NCBI RefSeq assembly: GCF_021608265.1
Contig: NZ_JAKIHP010000002.1
Coordinates: 434,001-498,000, forward strand
DNA: 64,000 nucleotides
Direction: 5' to 3'
DNA from: Flavobacterium wongokense
Lineage (GTDB): Bacteria; Bacteroidota; Bacteroidia; Flavobacteriales; Flavobacteriaceae
Of the stretch, positions 9,450 through 17,821 are shown piece after piece. Numbering within the stretch: position 1 is the stretch's first letter; each line of letters opens with the position of its first letter. Made by a program: the position numbers and the translations under genes. Below the pieces are notes generated by a model that saw only the letters and a list, made by a program, of their open reading frames with translations, was not told the DNA's origin and searched no databases.

Positions 9450-11471
9450 TTGAAAAAAATTGTATTCTTAATAGTAAGCCTTCCTGTATTTGCATTCGGG
9501 CAAACCGATAAAAATCCGTGTGAAACACTAGCAAGAATCAATGCGTTGATCCAACAGCAACATTACAGGCCAAAACCCATTGACGATAGTCTGTCGGTTT
9601 TTGTTTTTGATGATTTATTAAAGCAGTTGGATGACGACAATCGTTTATTTACCCTTGTTGAAATCAATGATTTAAAGAAGCACAAATACAAAATTGATGA
9701 CTATATCAAGGACCGGAATTGTGACTTCCTGACTGATTTTTACAAAGCCTATACACATGCCATTGAGCGTTATGCAAGGATAATCGAAGCGCTTAAAGAG
9801 GAATCTTTCCCGTTGAAAAGTACTGAAACAATCCAGTTCTCCAAAAAAGCATTCCCTTACGTAAAGGATGAAACCGAATTGAAAAAGCTCTACAAAAAAA
9901 GAGTCCTGTTCCACATCCTGAAAGATATTTCAGAAGTCAGCCAAAACAAGGATTCGTTATTGGCGAATTTTGATAAGATTTCCAAGACCTCAAAAGACAA
10001 GGTATTTGACACCTTTTCGTGTAAAAGTGCAGGTTTTCAGTTAAGCAGCCAGGAATTTAATTCCAAGTTCTTTAATGCGGTCTGCTCCTACTTTGACCCA
10101 CACACCGAATATTTCTCGCAAAGTGACCGCTCGAGTTTCCTAACAGCTGTTAGCGCTGACAACCTTACGTTTGGAATGATGATTTCGATGAATGAAAAAG
10201 ACGAAATCATTGTCGACGAAGTCATTCCCGGAAGTTCTGCCTATTATACCGAAAAAATTGACGGTGGCGATCAGATTATCAAGATTAAATACCACGATGA
10301 GGAATACAATATTGCGTGCTCTTCGATGCAAAAAGTCGAAGCCATTTTCAGCTCGAGCGAATACAAGAATGTCGAATTCACGCTTCGCAAAAAAAGCGGC
10401 GAAGTCTACAACGTCAACCTGACCAAAAGAGTCATGAAGGATTACAACAATAATGTTTACAGTTATATTTTAAATAAAGACACTAAAAAGATTGGCTATG
10501 TGAGGATTCCGAGTTTTTATGGAAAAATTGAAGACGGAAAAACCAATATGAGCGATGACGTCATCAAAGAAATATACAAACTCCAGGAAGACAAGATTGA
10601 AGGGCTCATTATCGACCTGCAGAACAATGGTGGTGGCTCAATGGATGAAGCTGTGAAATTAAGCGGAGCATTCATAGAAGCTGGCCCGGTTGCGATTATG
10701 AACAACCGTAGAGGCCAAACCCAAACCTTAAAAGATCCAAACCGCGGAAGTGTTTACACCGGTCCATTAGTGGTTTTGATAAATGGCTTTTCAGCTTCTG
10801 CAAGCGAATTTTTCTCTAATGCCATGCAGGACTACAACAGAGCTGTCGTGATTGGTTCACAGTCGTATGGCAAAGCATCAATGCAGCGGATTTTTCCATT
10901 GACGATGGAAGATGAACCCAGCGAATTTGTCAAACTGACCATCGAGGAATTTTACAGGATAACCGGGAAAACAAACCAAACCATTGGCATTAAACCCGAT
11001 GTGGAAATCCCGTCGCTTTTTGAAGGACAGATGCCAAAGGAAGGTGATAACAAAACCGCCCTTAAAAATGACATGATTGAAGCAGCTCCGCGTTTTACCC
11101 TTTTTACAAATCCGTTAAAACCTGCAGCAATCGAAAACAGCCGCAAAAGAATCAGCGCTAGTACTGATGCCAAAATGATTACGGATATGAATGTCAAAAT
11201 CGACCAATTATACGATGGTGTGATTGCTCCGGTTACACTCGAATTCAATTCGGTTTTCGCAGAAGTAAACAGGATGAACTCGCTTTGGAAAGACATCAAG
11301 GATTTATCCGAAAAGGAATATCCAATCAATGTAGAGCGCAATTCCGTCGATATTGGATATCAGGAATTTGATGACTACCTTAGGAGCAGCAATACCGAAA
11401 AGATTAAGGCTTTGAAGAGCAATTTCCCTGTTAGCGAAGCCATTAACATCATAAATGATTTAAATAAATAA
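9450..11471 (+). CDS. S41-family tail-specific (Prc-like) protease
   Basis: Periplasmic processing protease of the Tsp/Prc type, 673 aa. A signal peptide (MKKIVFLIVSLPVFAFGQ) is followed by the N-terminal helical domain, a PDZ domain around 245-330, and the S41 catalytic domain. Ser450 in GFSASASEFF and Lys475 in SYGKASMQ are 25 residues apart, exactly as the Ser430/Lys455 dyad of E. coli Tsp. The start codon is TTG at 9450: no in-frame ATG gives the signal peptide, and TTG follows the gcvT stop by 2 nt. Tail of the gcvT unit; the next gene follows after 4 nt. Confidence 0.93.
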   Translation: MKKIVFLIVSLPVFAFGQTDKNPCETLARINALIQQQHYRPKPIDDSLSVFVFDDLLKQLDDDNRLFTLVEINDLKKHKYKIDDYIKDRNCDFLTDFYKAYTHAIERYARIIEALKEESFPLKSTETIQFSKKAFPYVKDETELKKLYKKRVLFHILKDISEVSQNKDSLLANFDKISKTSKDKVFDTFSCKSAGFQLSSQEFNSKFFNAVCSYFDPHTEYFSQSDRSSFLTAVSADNLTFGMMISMNEKDEIIVDEVIPGSSAYYTEKIDGGDQIIKIKYHDEEYNIACSSMQKVEAIFSSSEYKNVEFTLRKKSGEVYNVNLTKRVMKDYNNNVYSYILNKDTKKIGYVRIPSFYGKIEDGKTNMSDDVIKEIYKLQEDKIEGLIIDLQNNGGGSMDEAVKLSGAFIEAGPVAIMNNRRGQTQTLKDPNRGSVYTGPLVVLINGFSASASEFFSNAMQDYNRAVVIGSQSYGKASMQRIFPLTMEDEPSEFVKLTIEEFYRITGKTNQTIGIKPDVEIPSLFEGQMPKEGDNKTALKNDMIEAAPRFTLFTNPLKPAAIENSRKRISASTDAKMITDMNVKIDQLYDGVIAPVTLEFNSVFAEVNRMNSLWKDIKDLSEKEYPINVERNSVDIGYQEFDDYLRSSNTEKIKALKSNFPVSEAINIINDLNK

Positions 11472-11475
11472 CAAT

Positions 11476-12510
11476 ATGAGACTAAGATTACTATTGATTT
11501 TATTTTTAGCCACAAGCCTCAATATCGCTGCGCAGGAATTCAAAACTGCTGTTGATTATTTGACATATATCGAAAAGGAACAAGGGCTGATTTCAAAAAG
11601 TACATGGAAATATACCACAGCTGTAGCGCATTCCAAAAGTGCGCGCCGCATTGACAATACCCGAAAACAGTTGGTAAAAAGCATAGAAGCCGCACAAAAG
11701 AAAATCAGCGCATTGAAAGACGGTTACAAAGGCGATGTTGATTACAAAAACCAAGTGTTACAATACCTTGACGTCTGCAAAATAAACATCAATGAAGAGT
11801 ATGACAAACTCATCGACATGCAGGAAGTTGCCGAACAGTCCTATGATGCGATGGAAGCCTATCTGTTGATGCGCGACAAAATCAATGAAAAACTGGATGC
11901 TGAAAATGAAAAGGTCGAAAATGCCTTTCGCTCTTTTGCATTGAAATACAAGATTACCGTTAATGAAGGAAATACCGAACTGGGCGAAAAAATTAAGCTT
12001 TCGAACGAGGTTTTTGACTATCACACTGCACTCTACCTGATTTTCTTTAAGGTGAATTTTACCGATGGCAATCTTTCAAAAGCAATTGAAAGGAAAGACC
12101 TGAGCGCCATTCAGCAAAATGCCAATACGCTGACGCAGTATGCCGAAGAAGGTTTGACAAAGTTAAAGGCAATCAAACCTTACAAAGGCGACTCCTCTAT
12201 GATTAATGCAACCAAAAAAGCATTGGATTTCTATAAAAAGGAAGCACAGGATTATGTGCCAAAGATGACGAACTTTATCATGTTTAACGACAAATTCGAA
12301 AATGCTAAAAAAACCTTGGAAGCCAAAACCGCAAACGACCGCACCAAGGAAGAGATTGACAGTTTTAATGCGATGGTAAAACAGGTCAATAAGGAAATCG
12401 ACAATTACAACAAAATCAACAGCACATTTTTCCAGGAAAGGAATAACATTATTGCCGAATGGAACAACACCGGAGAGAATTTCATCTCGGGCCACGTTCC
12501 GATGGATTAA
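11476..12510 (+). CDS. secreted helical protein, possibly LIC11966-type surface protein
   Basis: 344 aa with a clear signal peptide (LLLILFLATSLNIAAQE, cleavage near 20). The mature part is strongly charged and predicted almost wholly helical, with lysine/glutamate-rich stretches around 70-150 and 280-330, so a periplasmic or surface helical bundle. I recall a Bacteroidota/Leptospira family called LIC11966 surface protein with this size and a TAVDYLxYIxxEQ-like N-terminus, but the assignment is from memory. It begins 4 nt after the S41 protease, suggesting it is a substrate, adaptor or partner of that protease. Confidence 0.6.
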   Translation: MRLRLLLILFLATSLNIAAQEFKTAVDYLTYIEKEQGLISKSTWKYTTAVAHSKSARRIDNTRKQLVKSIEAAQKKISALKDGYKGDVDYKNQVLQYLDVCKININEEYDKLIDMQEVAEQSYDAMEAYLLMRDKINEKLDAENEKVENAFRSFALKYKITVNEGNTELGEKIKLSNEVFDYHTALYLIFFKVNFTDGNLSKAIERKDLSAIQQNANTLTQYAEEGLTKLKAIKPYKGDSSMINATKKALDFYKKEAQDYVPKMTNFIMFNDKFENAKKTLEAKTANDRTKEEIDSFNAMVKQVNKEIDNYNKINSTFFQERNNIIAEWNNTGENFISGHVPMD

Positions 12511-12513
12511 TTT

Positions 12514-12544
12514 TTTGATATTTTCATCTAAAAAATTACTTTTG
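12514..12544 (+). promoter_or_regulatory. yebC promoter
   Basis: TTTG (12514-12517), 19-nt spacer, TACTTTTG (12537-12544). The TTTG begins only 4 nt past the stop of the preceding gene; the predicted leader is about 15 nt. Confidence 0.75.
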
Positions 12545-12566
12545 CAACACATAATTAAAACAAGAA

Positions 12567-13280
12567 ATGGGAAGAGCATTTGAATTTAGGAAAGGTAGAA
12601 AAATGAAGCGTTGGGCAGCAATGGCCAAAGCATTTACCCGTATTGGGAAAGATATTGTAATGGCAGTTAAGGAAGGCGGCCCAAATCCGGAAGCCAACTC
12701 GCGTCTGCGTGCGGTAATGCAGAACGCAAAGGCAGCCAATATGCCAAAGGAAAACGTTGAACGCGCCATTAAAAAAGCAACCGATAAAGACACCGCTAAC
12801 TATAAAGAGGTTTTGTTTGAAGGCTATGCACCTCACGGAATTGCTATTCTTATTGAAACTGCAACCGATAACAACAACAGGACTGTTGCCAACATCAGGA
12901 GTTATTTCAACAAATGCAACGGAACGATGGGAACCCAGGGTTCGGTGGAATTTATGTTTGACCACACCTGTAATTTCCGTATTCCGGCTGCCGGACAGGA
13001 TGTTGAGGAACTGGAACTGGAAATGATCGATTTTGGCGTTGAGGAAATCTTCGCAGATGAGGAAGACGGAATCCTAATGTACGCTCCTTTTGAAAGTTTT
13101 GGAGCTATCCAGAAGGAATTGGAAAACCGCAAAATCGAAATCCTGTCTTCAGGTTTTGAAAGAATCCCACAGATTACCAAAGAACTTACCGAAGCACAGG
13201 TTGCCGATGTAGAAAAACTTTTGGAAAAAATCGAAGAAGATGATGATGTAATGAACGTGTACCACACGATGCAGGAATAA
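12567..13280 (+). CDS. YebC/PmpR family protein
   Basis: 237 aa, typical YebC/TACO1 family: MGRAFEFRKGRKMKRWAAMAKAFTRIGKDI at the N-terminus (the usual form is MAGHSKW..., and MGRAFEFRK is the common Bacteroidota variant), NPEANSRLRAV, NMPKENVERAIKKA, and an acidic C-terminal domain. Members act as DNA-binding regulators or, in more recent work on relatives, as factors that relieve ribosome stalling at proline runs. Which applies here cannot be told. Own promoter and own terminator, so monocistronic. Confidence 0.93.
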   Translation: MGRAFEFRKGRKMKRWAAMAKAFTRIGKDIVMAVKEGGPNPEANSRLRAVMQNAKAANMPKENVERAIKKATDKDTANYKEVLFEGYAPHGIAILIETATDNNNRTVANIRSYFNKCNGTMGTQGSVEFMFDHTCNFRIPAAGQDVEELELEMIDFGVEEIFADEEDGILMYAPFESFGAIQKELENRKIEILSSGFERIPQITKELTEAQVADVEKLLEKIEEDDDVMNVYHTMQE

Positions 13281-13302
13281 CACATCATTGAATATTATAT
13301 GG

Positions 13303-13329
13303 AACGCCGGGTTTTACCTGGCGTTTTTT
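13303..13329 (+). terminator. yebC terminator
   Basis: Hairpin ACGCCgGGT / ACCtGGCGT with a short T loop, then six T. Confidence 0.85.
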
Positions 13330-13370
13330 ATTGCAATATTTAGTAACTTAGCTATCTTAAATCGTTACTC

Positions 13371-13790
13371 ATGAAATATTTATGCTGCTTACTCGTGCTT
13401 ATAACTTCGGCGACACTTACTGCCCAAAAAATCAAATTGAAAAAGGAAGTGGTTTATATTGATGAACTTCCGGTTTTTAGTTACGGGAAGAAAGCTATGG
13501 GAAATGAACTGTATGTTTACAAACTGAATACCAAGGAAGAACTGCTGAACATGGTTGTGGATAACAATAACACCGAAAGCAAGGTCGATGACAGCAAGCG
13601 GATTGTTTTTGCCAAACAAAATACTACGATTCAATCCAGGAATTTCCGTGGCAGGGATTATGAATTCCTGATAGGATTGCTCCTCGAGGAACATGTAATC
13701 GATCCCAAAGGCGAAATCAACCTCAACAGCCTGGTACGGTTTAAGTCCAAATTTGATGATGGCAATATCAACCACATAAACCGAAACTAA
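13371..13790 (+). CDS. small secreted protein of unknown function
   Basis: 139 aa with a signal peptide (MKYLCCLLVLITSATLTAQ, probable cleavage after 19). No family recognised. The mature part is a mix of short beta-like stretches and charged loops, with no cysteine and no sorting domain, so a periplasmic protein is most likely. A TAACTTAG at 13343-13350 resembles a weak -7 element. Followed by a terminator at 13798-13829. Confidence 0.65.
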   Translation: MKYLCCLLVLITSATLTAQKIKLKKEVVYIDELPVFSYGKKAMGNELYVYKLNTKEELLNMVVDNNNTESKVDDSKRIVFAKQNTTIQSRNFRGRDYEFLIGLLLEEHVIDPKGEINLNSLVRFKSKFDDGNINHINRN

Positions 13791-13797
13791 ATATCCA

Positions 13798-13829
13798 AAA
13801 ATCGTTTTGTCAAAGCAAAGCGGTTTTTT
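13798..13829 (+). terminator. terminator after the small secreted gene
   Basis: Stem AAAATCGTTTTG / CAAAGCGGTTTT (12 bp including two G-T wobbles) followed by T7. The TTTG of the next promoter lies inside it. Confidence 0.7.
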
Positions 13830-13840
13830 TATTATATTTG
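13806..13840 (+). promoter_or_regulatory. promoter of the sugar dehydrogenase gene
   Basis: TTTG 13806-13809, 23-nt spacer, TATATTTG 13833-13840. The -33 element sits in the upstream terminator hairpin, so terminator and promoter share sequence. Confidence 0.65.
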
Positions 13841-13905
13841 ATATCCCATTGATACCTAAACCATTATCTTCTGAATGTAGTGCTAACCAACCCACACCAA
13901 ACACC

Positions 13906-15252
13906 ATGAAGAAAATTACCTTATTGTTTATCCTATTCACCTCATTCACTTATTCCCAAATCAATCTTGGGACAACCATACTGCAGAACACTGTCGTAGC
14001 ATCCAATCTTAATGTGCCGTGGGATATGGTTTACGGACCTGACGGCTGGATTTGGTTTACCGAATTGAGCGGTAATATCAAGCGGATGAATCCAACAACC
14101 TATCAGATACAACAGGTTTTTGCCATCAGCGATGTAGCGCTTTTTGGTTTCAGTGTTGGACTGCATTCGATACAACTGCATCCCGATTTCAATACGAATC
14201 ATTATTTGTACGTGCATTATGCCTACACCAATACGACTTCCAAAATAGTGCGCTATGAATACGATGTGGCCAACAATACCTTAATCAATCCGACTATTAT
14301 ACTCAATGCCATTCCGGCTGGAGTTTCGCACAATGGCTCGAGGATTGTAATCTTGGGGGACAAATTATTCATTTGTTTAGGAGATACCTATAACAATGCG
14401 CCTACAGCACAGAATACCGCAACCATCAATGGTAAAGTATTGCGAATGAATCTCGACGGGAGCATTCCGAGTGATAATCCAACTCCCGGAAGTTATGTGT
14501 ATACGATGGGGCACCGAAATCCACAGGGAATGTGTTATGCCAATGGCAGGATTTACAGCTCAGAACACGGGACTTCCGCCAATGACGAGGTCAATATCAT
14601 AGAGCCTGGCCGCAATTACGGCTGGCCAACGGTGGAAGGCGTTTGCAACACCGCTGCCGAAATTACCTTCTGTAATGCCAATAATGTCAAGGAACCTATC
14701 TACAGCTGGTCGCCCTCGATTGCTCCTGCGGGAATGGATTATTATCAAAACGCTGCGATACCCGAATGGGATAATTCGTTGTTGGTTGCCGTCCTGAAAA
14801 ACAAGGTCCTAATCCAGTTAAAACTGAATGCCGATGGCTCTCAGGTCACCCAACAGAACATTTACCTGACCAACACTTACGGAAGATTGCGTGATGTTTT
14901 GGTGATTCCCGACGGACGTGTATTTTTATGTACTTCCAACAGGGATTACGCCGGAAGCCCAATTGCCGCAGACGACCGCATTATTGAGTTAAAAAACCCT
15001 GCTCTTAGCATTGGTCAAATCAACGAAACCAAAGCCACCGTCTACCCTGTTCCATCCGACAATGTGATTAATATCGAATCAAATTACGATATCAAATTCG
15101 TTTCAATCATCAATATGGATGGAAAGGAAGTCTACGCCGCCAAATACTCCAGCAAGGTTGATGTAAGCGGGTTTGCCGCTGGGACTTATTTTTTAAGATT
15201 GTTGGATGGCGATAAGAAGTTGGTGGAACAGAAAAGGGTTTTGGTGAAGTGA
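13906..15252 (+). CDS. secreted PQQ-type sugar dehydrogenase with T9SS sorting domain
   Basis: 448 aa. Signal peptide (MKKITLLFILFTSFTYSQ), then a six-bladed propeller of the glucose/sorbosone dehydrogenase family: NVPWDMVYGPDGWIWFTE at the first blade, LHSIQLHPDFNTNHYLYVHY, VSHNGSRIVILGDKLFI, MGHRNPQGMCY, EHGTSANDEVNII and GRNYGWPTVEG. The last ~80 residues (ATVYPVPSDNVINIE ... GTYFLRLLDGDKKL) form a type A Por secretion tail, so the protein is exported and probably surface-attached by the type IX system. ATG 13906 gives the signal peptide; the upstream in-frame TTG at 13807 overlaps the promoter and is rejected. Actual substrate unknown. Confidence 0.9.
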   Translation: MKKITLLFILFTSFTYSQINLGTTILQNTVVASNLNVPWDMVYGPDGWIWFTELSGNIKRMNPTTYQIQQVFAISDVALFGFSVGLHSIQLHPDFNTNHYLYVHYAYTNTTSKIVRYEYDVANNTLINPTIILNAIPAGVSHNGSRIVILGDKLFICLGDTYNNAPTAQNTATINGKVLRMNLDGSIPSDNPTPGSYVYTMGHRNPQGMCYANGRIYSSEHGTSANDEVNIIEPGRNYGWPTVEGVCNTAAEITFCNANNVKEPIYSWSPSIAPAGMDYYQNAAIPEWDNSLLVAVLKNKVLIQLKLNADGSQVTQQNIYLTNTYGRLRDVLVIPDGRVFLCTSNRDYAGSPIAADDRIIELKNPALSIGQINETKATVYPVPSDNVINIESNYDIKFVSIINMDGKEVYAAKYSSKVDVSGFAAGTYFLRLLDGDKKLVEQKRVLVK

Positions 15253-15301
15253 TTATTAGAAATTTAGCCTGCAATATTTAACCAAAATTATTCTGAAAAA
15301 T

Positions 15302-16402
15302 ATGTGTAGAGTCTATAATAAAGTAGGATGCCTCAATGCCATACAGTATCATTTGGTAAAAAATAATCTTGACGATTTTAATTCGTTAGACGAGTTAATT
15401 AATTTTCAGAAGGATTATCATATTACTGAAAAACAGGTTGTATTAAATCATACGCTCTTAATTCAACAAGAAAAATCAAGTCTTGAAAAAGATATTTCTG
15501 AATTGAATGATGAAATTTCTAAAAGTAAGTCGGAACTTGAAGACCAATTAAAACAAAGGATTAATGGTTATAATCTACAAATTGAAAATTTACCCATAGC
15601 TGATGAAGTTATTGCTACAATTAAGGATTATTGGTTAAATCTTGTAATTTGGGTAAGGATTTGGTCTACGCAAGTCCAATTTCATTTCAAGATTATGACA
15701 CTTGTACATTTGTCGAACAAAACACTTTTCAAAAAAAATAATCGTTTACAATTTATCGATACAAATTTTGAAGATGCAGTAAATCGGAGTAGCTGCTCAC
15801 ACTTACAAACACTTCAGAGAAAAAAAGCTGTAGTTAAAGAAGTTAACAATATGATTTATGGAGCGATTGGAGAACAGAAGGTAGTGAAAGTCTTAGAGAG
15901 TTTACCAGATGATTATATCTTAATAAATGATTTTAGATGTTCATTCCAATCTCCTATATATAATCGAAGAAACAATGATTATATAAAATCTGTTCAAATT
16001 GACCATGTTTTAATTTGCCCATCCGGTATTTTTATAATTGAAACAAAAAATTGGAGCAAAAATTCTTTAGAAAAATTGTATTTGTTTTCCCCTGTCCAAC
16101 AAGTCAGAAGAACCAATTATGCATTATACAAAATCGTAACGGACAGAATAAAAAAATCAAGTTGGGATTTTACAAAAAGTCATTGGGGAGATCGAAAAAT
16201 TCCAATGAGGAATATTATTGCTTTCACTAACGAAAAACCAACTGAAGAGTTTGAACTGGTAAAGATTCTGGGATTAAGGGAACTACTTGGATACATCAAA
16301 TACTTCACCCCATGTCTATCTCCCAAAGAAGTACAAACAATTGCTGATTTCTTACTGAAGATGTCAGACCGACAAGTAACTTCGTCTAAGTTAAGTATTT
16401 GA
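15302..16402 (+). CDS. NERD-domain (nuclease-related) protein
   Basis: 366 aa. An N-terminal coiled-coil region (about 50-95, Glu/Lys/Ser-rich), a tryptophan-rich hydrophobic stretch (108-135), then a NERD domain from about 183: GAIGEQKVVKVLESLPDDYILIND, IDHVLICPSGIFIIETKNWS. The Glu of GAIGEQ, the Asp of QIDHVLI and the E-x-K of IETK fit the PD-(D/E)xK-like nuclease core expected for NERD. Composition is clearly more AT-rich than the flanking genes. It stands alone, with the opposite-strand repeat array downstream. Biological role unknown; NERD proteins occur both as housekeeping genes and in defence loci. Confidence 0.82.
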   Translation: MCRVYNKVGCLNAIQYHLVKNNLDDFNSLDELINFQKDYHITEKQVVLNHTLLIQQEKSSLEKDISELNDEISKSKSELEDQLKQRINGYNLQIENLPIADEVIATIKDYWLNLVIWVRIWSTQVQFHFKIMTLVHLSNKTLFKKNNRLQFIDTNFEDAVNRSSCSHLQTLQRKKAVVKEVNNMIYGAIGEQKVVKVLESLPDDYILINDFRCSFQSPIYNRRNNDYIKSVQIDHVLICPSGIFIIETKNWSKNSLEKLYLFSPVQQVRRTNYALYKIVTDRIKKSSWDFTKSHWGDRKIPMRNIIAFTNEKPTEEFELVKILGLRELLGYIKYFTPCLSPKEVQTIADFLLKMSDRQVTSSKLSI

Positions 16403-16465
16403 ATAAGCTGTCAAAGAATCCGCAGCTTTTCTTAACAAAAATCAAAAACCTGAGCATTTCCAAGC

Positions 16466-16645
16466 CTTCCCAGCCCTCGGACGAGCTTCCGGGTCTCTCC
16501 TGTAAGCTTCCATGTGTCTCAAATTAGCTTCCGCATCCCTCAAAAGGTCTTCCGCCTCACTCCCATCAGCTTCCGTCTGATTCATTCTATCTTCCGTGTA
16601 TCGCACGAATACTTCCGTTTCCCTAATATTGGCTTCCGTCCATAA
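16466..16645. repeat. 21-bp tandem repeat array (CTTCCG units)
   Basis: CTTCC begins at 16486, 16507, 16528, 16549, 16570, 16591, 16612 and 16633, exactly 21 bp apart each time; an extra copy at 16466 is 20 bp off phase. Unit consensus is about CTTCCGNNTCNCTCNNNTNAG, well conserved only in the first six bases. Because 21 is seven codons, frames stay in phase: the minus strand is open through the array as heptads of the type T-E-A-N-x-R-x, and one plus-strand frame is open from 16487 to a TAA at 16643-16645 as heptads of the type S-F-R-x-x-x-x. Neither frame has a convincing start at its beginning. Confidence 0.9.
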
Positions 16646-16648
16646 AAA

Positions 16649-16682
16649 ACAAAAAACTCCAAATTGCTTTGGAGTTTTTTTT
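16649..16682. terminator. bidirectional terminator downstream of cysM
   Basis: Perfect AACTCCAAA / TTTGGAGTT hairpin with a 4-nt loop, T8 on the plus side and T6 on the minus side. Serves cysM on the minus strand and separates it from the repeat array. Confidence 0.85.
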
Positions 16683-16699
16683 ATATGGGATAAGTAGTA

Positions 16700-17740
16700 T
16701 TACTTAATAATCTCTATCTTCTGGGCATCTTCAGCGTTAATGCTGTCAAAGAATCCCTGCTCGCTCATCCATTCGTCACTGAATACCTTGCTCATATAAC
16801 GGGAACCGTGGTCTGGGAAGATGGCAATCACATTGCTGTTTTCATCAAACTCACCTTCTTCGGCATATTGCTTAATCGCCTGCATTACCGCTCCTGAAGT
16901 ATAGCCTACGAATAAACCTTCTTTCTTAGCGATTTCTCTGGTAGTGTGTGCACTTTCCTCATCGGTTACCTTAACGAACTGATCAATCAAATCGAAGTCG
17001 GTTGCCGTTGGAATCAGGTTTTTACCCAATCCTTCTATTCTGTATGGATAGATTTCTTCTGCGTCAAACTCTTTGGTTTCGTGGTATTTCTTCAACACCG
17101 AACCGAAAGCATCAACACCCAAGATTCTGATATTTGGATTTTTCTCTTTTAAGAACTTCGCAGCACCTGAAATGGTTCCACCTGTTCCGCTACACGCTAC
17201 CAAATGGGTAATCTTTCCGTTAGTCTGTTCCCAGATTTCAGGACCGGTTGATTTGTAGTGCGCATCAATGTTCAATTGGTTAAAATACTGATTGATGTAT
17301 ACAGAACCTTTGGTTTCTTCGTGTAAACGCTTTGCTACACTGTAGTAAGAACGGTCATCATCAGCAGAAACGTGTGCCGGGCAAACATATACCTTAGCAC
17401 CCAAACTGCGTAACATGTCAATTTTATCTTTGGAAGATTTTGAGCTAACCGCCAAAATGCAGTTGTAACCTTTAATGATGCTTACCATAGCCAGACTAAA
17501 ACCGGTATTTCCTGAAGTAGTTTCAATAATGGTATCGCCTGGAGAAAGGATTCCCTGTCTTTCAGCTTCTTCAATAATATATAATGCGATTCTGTCTTTG
17601 GTAGAGTGACCTGGATTGAAAGCTTCAACCTTAGCGTAAAAATTTCCTGGTAAAGATTCGGTGATTTTGTTAAGCCTGATTAGCGGAGTATTCCCTATTA
17701 GGCCTAATACATTATCGTGAGCTTTTATATCTTCTTTCAT
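16700..17740 (-). CDS. cysM: cysteine synthase family protein (O-acetylserine sulfhydrylase / CBS-like)
   Basis: 346-aa fold-type II PLP enzyme. [12 protein letters not shown] (13-24), PLP lysine K48 in [25 protein letters not shown] (substrate loop), [10 protein letters not shown] (phosphate-binding glycines). It has the catalytic core but no C-terminal CBS pair. The family includes cysteine synthases and the cystathionine beta-synthases of Bacteroidota, and the choice cannot be made by eye; cysM is the conventional label. Preceded by a TAAATTTG promoter element and a 12-bp palindrome in the leader. Confidence 0.85.
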   Translation of the reverse strand: MKEDIKAHDNVLGLIGNTPLIRLNKITESLPGNFYAKVEAFNPGHSTKDRIALYIIEEAERQGILSPGDTIIETTSGNTGFSLAMVSIIKGYNCILAVSSKSSKDKIDMLRSLGAKVYVCPAHVSADDDRSYYSVAKRLHEETKGSVYINQYFNQLNIDAHYKSTGPEIWEQTNGKITHLVACSGTGGTISGAAKFLKEKNPNIRILGVDAFGSVLKKYHETKEFDAEEIYPYRIEGLGKNLIPTATDFDLIDQFVKVTDEESAHTTREIAKKEGLFVGYTSGAVMQAIKQYAEEGEFDENSNVIAIFPDHGSRYMSKVFSDEWMSEQGFFDSINAEDAQKIEIIK

Positions 17741-17773
17741 AAAATAAATTAGTCAAGCAATATCATGGAGCCG

Positions 17774-17805
17774 GTATCTAGATACTCCAAAACTCTGCAA
17801 ATTTA
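17774..17805 (-). promoter_or_regulatory. cysM promoter element and leader palindrome
   Basis: Minus strand TAAATTTG (17798-17805) fits the -7 consensus. Thirteen bases downstream, in the leader, lies a perfect 12-bp palindrome GTATCTAGATAC (17774-17785), well placed for a dimeric repressor just past the start of transcription. No -33 TTTG is evident. Confidence 0.45.
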
Positions 17806-17821
17806 GTAAAATATTTTTAAA

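Noticed and set aside
13807..13905. longer N-terminus for the sugar dehydrogenase from TTG 13807
   Set aside because: The upstream codons overlap the terminator and promoter, and ATG 13906 gives a perfect signal peptide.
16466..16645. CRISPR array or microsatellite
   Set aside because: Units are contiguous 21-bp tandem repeats without spacers, and they have diverged, unlike CRISPR.
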